Positions 31,150 to 35,944 of a stretch of DNA of 35,944 nt are shown here, piece after piece; positions within the stretch are counted from its first letter, which is position 1, and every line of letters begins with the position of its first letter. A program made the position numbers and the translations under genes. The DNA is from an uncultured Terriglobus sp. (GTDB lineage: Bacteria > Acidobacteriota > Terriglobia > Terriglobales > Acidobacteriaceae): positions 9,953 to 45,896 of the forward strand of contig CALMRM010000015.1 of the NCBI GenBank assembly GCA_937871605.1, in the 5' to 3' direction. The notes below the pieces were generated by a model. It did not search any database and was not told the origin of the DNA. It saw only the letters and a program-made list of their open reading frames with translations.

Positions 31150-32835
31150 ATGCGTACACGCGGAGCCGCCCTGCTTTCTGCCGCACTTGCTGCCCTGTTC
31201 GTCCACAGCAGCCTGCTCGCACAGGACACACCGGCAAGCGGCACCGCAGCGCCAGCGTCAACTGTTGCCACACCGCAGGCCGCGCCCGCAGCGCAGGCAA
31301 CGGCTCCCAGTCAGGCGCAGTCCCCAGCAGCAGCCTCGGCACCCACCGCCGGGCAGCAGCCCACGCGCAACCCGGACGGCACGTACACCATTCGCCGTAC
31401 AGCACGTTTGGTCATTCTGGATGTAGTGGTGACCGACGCGAAAGGCAACGTGGTGACCGGGCTGGCACGCGACAACTTCCACGTGACCGAGTTGGACGAG
31501 CCGCAGACGATTCTGAACTTTGAGGAGGCAGGCGCGCACGCCGTGAACGACGAGACGCCGCCCATCAACTCCACGGCCGACCTGGACCGCCTGGCGCCCC
31601 GCGCGCCGGTCAACATCCTGCTGCTGGACGAGTTCAACACGCGCTTCGAGGACGAGGCGTTTGCGCGCTACAGCCTGAAAAAGATGCTGGAGCGGCAGCC
31701 GGAGCGGCTGCGCACGCCGACCATGCTGATTGCCGTGGACCTCCAAAAATTCACCGTGTTGCAGGACTACACGGAGAGCAAGGCCGCGCTGCTGGCCGCG
31801 CTGGACCACCACTTTGCCGCCTACCCGTGGCAGGTGCATAACGGCGGCTGGATTGCCGAGCGCTACGGTATTGCCTTTGGCACGCTGACGCGCGTCGCTG
31901 AAGCCGTGGTGGGTCACCAGGGCCACAAGAACATGATCTGGATTGGGCGCGGCTTTCCGCCGTTCAACTTCGCAAATGCGCCCGTGGACAGCAGCACGCG
32001 CGTAGAGAGCTACGTGCAGCAGTGCGTGAATGAGTTGCGCGACGCGCGCGTAACGCTGTACACGGTGGACCCTGCCGGGTTGACGGTGACGCCCGGCGGC
32101 GGCTATGGACCGGCGGCCGCGTTCAACGATCCCTTCGGCGGCGACTACCAGTTCAACAAGCTGGCCAAGGCCACCGGCGGCCGGGCGTTTTACGGCCGCA
32201 ACGATGTAGACGCGGAGATTGCCACGGGCATTCGTGACGGTGCGAGCTTTTACTCGCTGACGTACCGGCCTGAGAACGGGAACGTGGACCCGAAGAAGTT
32301 CCGGCGCATCAAGATCACGCTGTCGGAGCCCGGACTGACAGCGACGACACGGGAGGGCTACTACGTGCAGCGCGGCCCGGCCCGCGTGGACCCGCAGAAC
32401 CCATCGCGGCGGCTGGCCTTTGAATTGGGCGCGGCCAACAACAGCAACATGGCCTACGACGGTGTGCCGTTGACATTGACCGCAGATCCGGCGAATCCAG
32501 AGACGTTTACCATCCATGTGGACGGACGCGGCCTGGTGTGGACACCGGCAACGGACACGGAGCCGCGCCATGCGGACATCATCGTAATCGCGTCCACATT
32601 TGACAAGAAAAACAAGGAGCTGCAGCAAATTTCCAAGCTCGTCAAGGTGCCTGCCACAGGCGACAACGTGCCGCCCACCGGCCCGCTGAAGCGCGACCTG
32701 AACCTGAAGTTCAACCTCGAGCACAACCCGAAAGCGGTGCGTGCCCGCTTTGTGGTGCGCGTGAGTGCGACCGGGCGCATTGGCACGGCAGACACGCCGC
32801 TGAACCAGCCCGCCGTCACGGCCCAGTCCAGGTAA
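31150..32835 (+). CDS. Exported VWFA-related protein (TIGR03436 type)
   Basis: 561 residues. A signal peptide (GAALLSAALAALFVHSSLLA) is followed by an Ala/Pro/Gln-rich linker (~30-75). The TIGR03436 'acidobacterial VWFA-related' domain begins with RRTARLVILDVVVTDAKGN and GLARDNFHVTELDEPQTI, then VNILLLDEFNTRFEDEAFA, where a standard MIDAS DxSxS is replaced by DEFNT. Later blocks are GHKNMIWIGRGFPPFN, VTLYTVDPAGL, LAKATGGRAFYGRNDVD and YSLTYRPENG. The C-terminal ~180 residues are beta-rich. The family is numerous in Acidobacteria; the ligand is unknown. Confidence 0.9.
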   Translation: MRTRGAALLSAALAALFVHSSLLAQDTPASGTAAPASTVATPQAAPAAQATAPSQAQSPAAASAPTAGQQPTRNPDGTYTIRRTARLVILDVVVTDAKGNVVTGLARDNFHVTELDEPQTILNFEEAGAHAVNDETPPINSTADLDRLAPRAPVNILLLDEFNTRFEDEAFARYSLKKMLERQPERLRTPTMLIAVDLQKFTVLQDYTESKAALLAALDHHFAAYPWQVHNGGWIAERYGIAFGTLTRVAEAVVGHQGHKNMIWIGRGFPPFNFANAPVDSSTRVESYVQQCVNELRDARVTLYTVDPAGLTVTPGGGYGPAAAFNDPFGGDYQFNKLAKATGGRAFYGRNDVDAEIATGIRDGASFYSLTYRPENGNVDPKKFRRIKITLSEPGLTATTREGYYVQRGPARVDPQNPSRRLAFELGAANNSNMAYDGVPLTLTADPANPETFTIHVDGRGLVWTPATDTEPRHADIIVIASTFDKKNKELQQISKLVKVPATGDNVPPTGPLKRDLNLKFNLEHNPKAVRARFVVRVSATGRIGTADTPLNQPAVTAQSR

Positions 32836-32848
32836 ACCAAGGGATTGA

Positions 32849-32944
32849 GTGCCCCACATCTCGATGAGATCGTGGGATCGTGCGCTGCATCGATGTTAGG
32901 GATCATGCCACAGTAAACCCACGTCTCTCCAAGACATGGGGCAC
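32849..32944. repeat. Inverted-repeat element, family E (two internal hairpins)
   Basis: Outer arms GTGCCCCA (32849-32856) and TGGGGCAC (32937-32944) are perfect. Two internal hairpins lie next to them: CCCACATCTC pairing with GAGATCGTGGG (32853-32875) and CCCACGTCT pairing with AGACATGGG (about 32918-32940). It lies between the convergent VWFA and DUF2147 genes and could terminate both. Confidence 0.7.
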
Positions 32945-32954
32945 CCGCATTTGA

Positions 32955-33410
32955 CTACTGCTTGCACGCCTCTGGAGCGGTTGTGCGCGCCCAGTCTTCG
33001 CTGCGACCAAAGGCCTTCATGCCAATGTAGCCGCGCAGGTGCAGCACGTCGCCTTCGCTGCGCATGGTGCCCTGGTAGGTCTTGCCTGTCTTTGGGTCGT
33101 AGAGCTTGCCGTCTTCAGCCTTGTCAGGGCCATCCAGCCGAAAGCCGGTCCCGATCGTGAGGCCGCAGAGCGGCTTGTCGCGCAGGCTGCTATCCGGATT
33201 GTTGCGGTCGGTGCTCACGGGTGCGGCCTTGCTGATCTTTGCCAGCGTGGCGCACACCGCGTCGCCGCAGGGTGCAATGTTCAGCACCGATCCACCGGGC
33301 TCTTGCCAGTAGCCGAGCACGCCGCTGCCGTTTTGTGCGTGAACCGTGGTCCAGCCGGTGCAAATGGGCAGAAGAACTGTTAAGAGAACGCTTCGGCACG
33401 TGTGAGTCAT
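32955..33410 (-). CDS. Exported DUF2147-domain protein
   Basis: 151 residues from ATG 33410, with a signal peptide (RSVLLTVLLPICTGWTTVHA). A second ATG 11 codons upstream (33443) is possible; neither has a good ribosome-binding site. The DUF2147 pattern is GVLGYWQEPGGSVLNIAPCG, then CATLAKISK, GLTIGTGFRLDG, GKLYDPKTGKTYQGTM and LHLRGYIGMKAFGRSEDW, a small beta-barrel domain. Members are periplasmic and of unknown function. It is divergent from the glycosyltransferase gene, with 42 bases between the starts. Confidence 0.85.
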   Translation of the reverse strand: MTHTCRSVLLTVLLPICTGWTTVHAQNGSGVLGYWQEPGGSVLNIAPCGDAVCATLAKISKAAPVSTDRNNPDSSLRDKPLCGLTIGTGFRLDGPDKAEDGKLYDPKTGKTYQGTMRSEGDVLHLRGYIGMKAFGRSEDWARTTAPEACKQ

Positions 33411-33452
33411 GGGGAGATTGGATGCGCCTGACCGGACAGCCATACTGTAAGC

Positions 33453-34730
33453 ATGCCGTCGCACCGCATTGTCCTGGCCAACTTCGGTTCGTTCGGCGAC
33501 CTGCACCCCTACCTGGGCATCGCGCGAGAGCTGCATCGGCGCGGTCACCAGCCGGTCATTGCCACAGTGCCGCACTATCGCGAGAAGATTGCGGCGGCAG
33601 GCTTCGAGTTTGCGCCGGTGCGCTTTGCCGAGATAACGGAGCAGCCCGATGCAGCCATGATGGAGCGCATCCTGCACCTGCGCACGGGGCCGGAGTACAT
33701 CATTCGCGAACTGGTGATGCCGCACCTGCGCACCGCTTACGCTGACGCGGTGATCGCGCTGGAGGGCGCATCGCTGCTCGTGTCGCACCCGCTGGCGTAT
33801 GGGGCGCAACTCGCCGCAGAGGTTCTTAAGCTGCCATGGGTGTCCACGCAGCTGGCACCCTTCGGCATGGTCAGCGCGTATGACCCGCCGGTGATCCCCT
33901 TTGCGCCGCTGCTCACACGGCTGCACGGTGCAGGGCCGCGCCTGTGGGGGCCGCTGCTCCAGCTTGCGAGGCGCGGGTCACGCCGCTGGGTGCGCGCGGT
34001 GGCCGATCTGCGGCGCGAGTTACGGCTGCCGGACACAGGCAATCCGTTGTTTGAGGGCGGCGCGTCTGCCTGGGGCACGCTGGCGCTGTTCTCACCACTG
34101 CTGGGCCAGCGGCAGCCCGACTGGCCTGTGAGGGCGACCCAGACAGGATTCGTCTTCTACGACGGCGAAGAGGCCGCGCTTGCGCCGGAGCTGGAGCACT
34201 TTTTGCAGCGGGGCGAACCGCCCATCGTCTTTACGCTGGGTACAGCTGCGGTGCACAGCCCTGGTAACTTTTACCGCGAAAGCGCGGCTGCGGCACAGCA
34301 GCTGGGCAGGCGAGCCGTGCTGCTGGTGGGTCGCGAGAGCAGGGCTCACGTACCTGCCGGTCTGCCAGATTCGGTGCTGGTGGCAGAGTACGCACCGTTT
34401 TCGCTGCTGCTGCCCCGCGCCGCCGCAGTGGTACACCAGGGCGGTGTAGGCACCACGGCGCAGGCTATGCGCAGCGGCAGGCCCACGCTGGTGGTTCCCT
34501 GGGGAGTGGACCAGCCGGACAACGCAGAACGCGTGCGGCGGCTAGGCATCGCGCGAGTGACAACGCGCAAAGCTTACTCGGCAGACGTGGCCATGCGGGA
34601 ACTGGACGTACTGCTGCGCGAACCGGACTATGGGGAGCGCGCGCAGGTCATCGGCAATGAGGTGCAGCGCGAGGACGGAGCAGCGGCGGCCTGCAACGTG
34701 ATGCTGACGCTCCTGGCAAGTACGCGCTGA
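33453..34730 (+). CDS. GT1/MGT-family glycosyltransferase
   Basis: 425 residues. A GT-B fold enzyme of the UDP-glucuronosyl/macrolide glycosyltransferase type. The N-terminal acceptor domain starts VLANFGSFGDLHPYLGIARE. The donor-binding motif is VVHQGGVGTTAQAMRSGRP (H328-Q329-G330-G331), followed by VVPWGVDQPDNAERV, where D/Q contact the sugar. Similar enzymes glycosylate lipids, polyketides or sterols; the acceptor is unknown. The stop codon lies within the first unit of a 23-bp tandem repeat, so the repeat encodes the last residues (LLASTR). Confidence 0.9.
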   Translation: MPSHRIVLANFGSFGDLHPYLGIARELHRRGHQPVIATVPHYREKIAAAGFEFAPVRFAEITEQPDAAMMERILHLRTGPEYIIRELVMPHLRTAYADAVIALEGASLLVSHPLAYGAQLAAEVLKLPWVSTQLAPFGMVSAYDPPVIPFAPLLTRLHGAGPRLWGPLLQLARRGSRRWVRAVADLRRELRLPDTGNPLFEGGASAWGTLALFSPLLGQRQPDWPVRATQTGFVFYDGEEAALAPELEHFLQRGEPPIVFTLGTAAVHSPGNFYRESAAAAQQLGRRAVLLVGRESRAHVPAGLPDSVLVAEYAPFSLLLPRAAAVVHQGGVGTTAQAMRSGRPTLVVPWGVDQPDNAERVRRLGIARVTTRKAYSADVAMRELDVLLREPDYGERAQVIGNEVQREDGAAAACNVMLTLLASTR

Positions 34731-34824
34731 AGCACCTGGCAAGTACGCGCTGAAGCCCCTGGCAAGTACGCGCTGAAGCTGATGGCAAGTACGCGCTAAC
34801 GCTCCTGGCAAGTACGCGCTGAAG
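34712..34824. repeat. Five-copy 23-bp tandem repeat overlapping the glycosyltransferase 3' end
   Basis: TGGCAAGTACGCGCT starts at 34714, 34737, 34760, 34783 and 34806, exactly 23 bases apart. Units differ only at a few bases (AGCACC, AGCCCC, AGCTGA, CGCTCC before TGG). The first unit carries the gene's stop codon; the last runs into the hairpin of a family-A repeat. Confidence 0.95.
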
Positions 34825-34900
34825 GCGCGTGTTGTAAAAGCCTGGGGCGCAGCCCCAGGTACCGCGTCGATGTACATTGCGGGCTGAAGGCCCGCGTTAT
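34814..34900. repeat. Palindromic intergenic repeat, family A (three hairpins, inverted)
   Basis: Reading right to left: GCATAAC, hairpin GCGGGCCTTCAGCCCGC (34895-34879), spacer, hairpin CCTGGGGCTGCGCCCCAGG (34859-34841), CTTTTACAAC, and hairpin ACGCG/CGCGT (34830-34814). It is the same order as the copy at 18147, on the other strand. Confidence 0.88.
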
Positions 34901-34943
34901 GCGGAGCCTGCCTGGTTCTCGCGCCTTCAAACCGAGTGCGCGG

Positions 34944-35032
34944 TATAACGCGGGCCTTCAGCCCGCCTTTCTTGCTGCTACATCACCTGGGGCTTTGCCC
35001 CAGGCTTTTACAACGCAGGCTTACAGCCCGCC
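34944..35032. repeat. Palindromic intergenic repeat, family A (three hairpins)
   Basis: TATAAC, then hairpin GCGGGCCTTCAGCCCGC (34950-34966), a spacer ending ACATCA, hairpin CCTGGGGCTTTGCCCCAGG (34986-35004), CTTTTACAAC, and hairpin GCAGGCTTACAGCCCGC (35015-35031, one mismatch). It faces the inverted copy at 34814 and ends five bases from the hslU stop. The 306-base gap 34731-35036 therefore consists almost entirely of repeats. Confidence 0.9.
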
Positions 35033-35036
35033 TGAG

Positions 35037-35927
35037 CTACAGAATGTAGCGGCTCAGGTCCTGGTTCTTGACGATGCTGGCCACCTGCTGGCGCACGTAC
35101 TCCGGGTCGATCACGACGACGCGTTCCACGCCACCCTCCACCTGCCGCTCCAGCACTGGCAGCGGGTGCGCCGTAGCCTCGGCCGCGGCTGCGCCCTTCG
35201 GTGGCTCCACGGTGCTTGGTTCCACCTGCGCAACCACGCCGTTTTCTGCGGGCCTGGCGTTCTTGATCAGGTCCGGTGCTTGAAAGCTGATCTCGTCCAG
35301 CACGCGCTCCATGATGGTATGGAGGCGGCGCGCGCCGATGTTCTCCGTTGTCTCGTTCACGTTGTAGGCAAAGCTGGCCATCTCCTCCAGGGCCTCCGGC
35401 TGGAACTCCAGCTTGAGGCCCTCGGTTTCCAGCAGCGCAATGCTCTGCTTCACCAACGACGACTTCGGCTCCGTCAGGATGCGGATGAAGTCCTCCACCG
35501 TGAGCGATTTCAGCTCCACACGGATGGGAAAGCGGCCCTGCAGTTCGGGGATGAGGTCGCTCGGCTTGGAGACGTGGAACGCGCCCGCCGCGATGAACAG
35601 GATGTGATCGGTCGAGACAAACCCGTACTTCGTGTTCACCGTGGTGCCTTCCACGATGGGCAGGATGTCGCGCTGCACGCCTTCGCGGCTGATGTCCGGC
35701 CCGTGGCCACCCTCGCGTCCGGCGATCTTGTCGATCTCGTCGAGAAAGACGATGCCAGTGTCCTCGACGCGCTCGATGGCCGTGCGGTGCACCTGGTCCA
35801 TGTCGATCAGGCGGCCTTCTTCTTCGCTGCTCAGGTACTCGAACGCATCGGAGACCTTCATCTTATTCTTGCGGGTGCGATTGCCGAAGAGGCCGGGCAG
35901 CACGTCCTTAACGTTTATGTATGTCTC
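35037..35927 (-). CDS. hslU: HslU protease ATPase subunit, C-terminal part, interrupted near window edge
   Basis: HslU unfolds proteins for the HslV peptidase. The visible part starts in the I domain (NVKDVLPGLFGNRTRKNKMKV) and includes Walker B GIVFLDEIDKI, SREGVQRDILPIVEG, DHILFIAAGAFHVSKPSDLI, the arginine-containing ENIGARRLHTIMERVLDEIS and the C-terminal tail DLSRYIL that inserts into HslV. About 45 low-complexity residues (PAENGVVAQVEPSTVEPPKG onwards) precede the last helix and are absent from E. coli HslU. Upstream, HslU-like sequence holds until about 35918; then a stop (TAA, 35930-35928) and AT-rich, unrelated-looking sequence follow to the window end. This is either a contig-edge artefact or a real disruption. 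Confidence 0.9.
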   Translation of the reverse strand, partial: ETYINVKDVLPGLFGNRTRKNKMKVSDAFEYLSSEEEGRLIDMDQVHRTAIERVEDTGIVFLDEIDKIAGREGGHGPDISREGVQRDILPIVEGTTVNTKYGFVSTDHILFIAAGAFHVSKPSDLIPELQGRFPIRVELKSLTVEDFIRILTEPKSSLVKQSIALLETEGLKLEFQPEALEEMASFAYNVNETTENIGARRLHTIMERVLDEISFQAPDLIKNARPAENGVVAQVEPSTVEPPKGAAAAEATAHPLPVLERQVEGGVERVVVIDPEYVRQQVASIVKNQDLSRYIL

Positions 35928-35944
35928 TTACCCAACCTGAACGC

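Noticed and set aside
31258..32859. 533-residue open frame on the minus strand opposite the VWFA gene
   Set aside because: Antisense to a recognised TIGR03436 protein with signal peptide; no domain is recognisable in it.
34712..34824. Possible CRISPR array (regular 23-bp period)
   Set aside because: The units are contiguous with no unique spacers; this is a plain tandem repeat.

Overview
The window is about 36 kb of high-GC, gene-dense bacterial chromosome. It most resembles an acidobacterium of the Acidobacteriaceae (Terriglobus/Granulicella type). This is an inference from gene families, not from a search: a TIGR03435-type 'soil-associated' protein, a TIGR03436-type acidobacterial VWFA-related protein, an exosortase-substrate (PEP-CTERM) protein, a tannase-family esterase, a multihaem cytochrome-TPR protein, and many short palindromic intergenic repeats. 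No rRNA, tRNA, CRISPR array, transposase, integrase or phage gene was found.

Layout. 1-3268: hemE (3' end), a ferrochelatase and a HemY-type porphyrinogen oxidase, in the hemE-hemH-hemY order known from the coproporphyrin-dependent haem pathway. 3591-4696 (minus): a 2H-phosphoesterase-like protein and a DUF2059 exported protein. 4810-6795: moeA, a small two-helix membrane protein and moaC, a molybdenum-cofactor operon with overlapping genes. 6994-8849 (minus): a LytTR response regulator and an unrecognised 328-residue protein. 9060-9269 (minus): a 69-residue Cys/His-rich protein with a good sigma-70 promoter. 9648-11297: mutY, open in frame into an osmC-type peroxidase gene. 11385-15222 (minus): an RlmI-like rRNA methyltransferase and an exported S9 peptidase. 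15538-19288: PEP-CTERM protein, heptahaem cytochrome-TPR protein (minus) and a Met/His-rich exported protein. 19436-20119 (minus): a low-GC two-helix membrane protein with a predicted beta-rich domain. 20239-23410: tannase-family esterase, an exported protein of unknown function and a frameshifted small membrane protein. 23743-26299: prfA, prmC and a receiver-like protein. 26308-29271: divergent flavin oxidoreductase and sugar-nucleotide epimerase-like genes. 29325-34730: TIGR03435 protein, membrane protein, VWFA protein, DUF2147 protein and a GT1 glycosyltransferase. 35037 to the end (minus): 3' part of hslU, interrupted near the window edge.

The most striking non-coding content is at least five families of short inverted-repeat elements. 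They are named here A (triple hairpin: 1761, 3491, 18147, 34814, 34944), B (inverted arms around degenerate CGCGAAGG-like units: 16178, 28108), C (AGCAGGTCC...GGATGAC: 14646, 18259, 24842), D (CACGGTG/CACCGTG arms: 6824) and E (GTGCCCCA/TGGGGCAC: 32849). One C copy lies inside the S9 peptidase reading frame and encodes part of the protein. Another sits between prfA and prmC. A 23-bp five-copy tandem repeat overlaps the 3' end of the glycosyltransferase gene.

No complete new multi-gene system is evident. The best leads are the mutY-osmC open frame with an internal ribosome-binding site, the low-GC membrane/beta-domain protein with Cap15-like architecture, the repeat families, the conserved-looking small Cys/His protein and the small membrane gene inside the molybdenum-cofactor operon.
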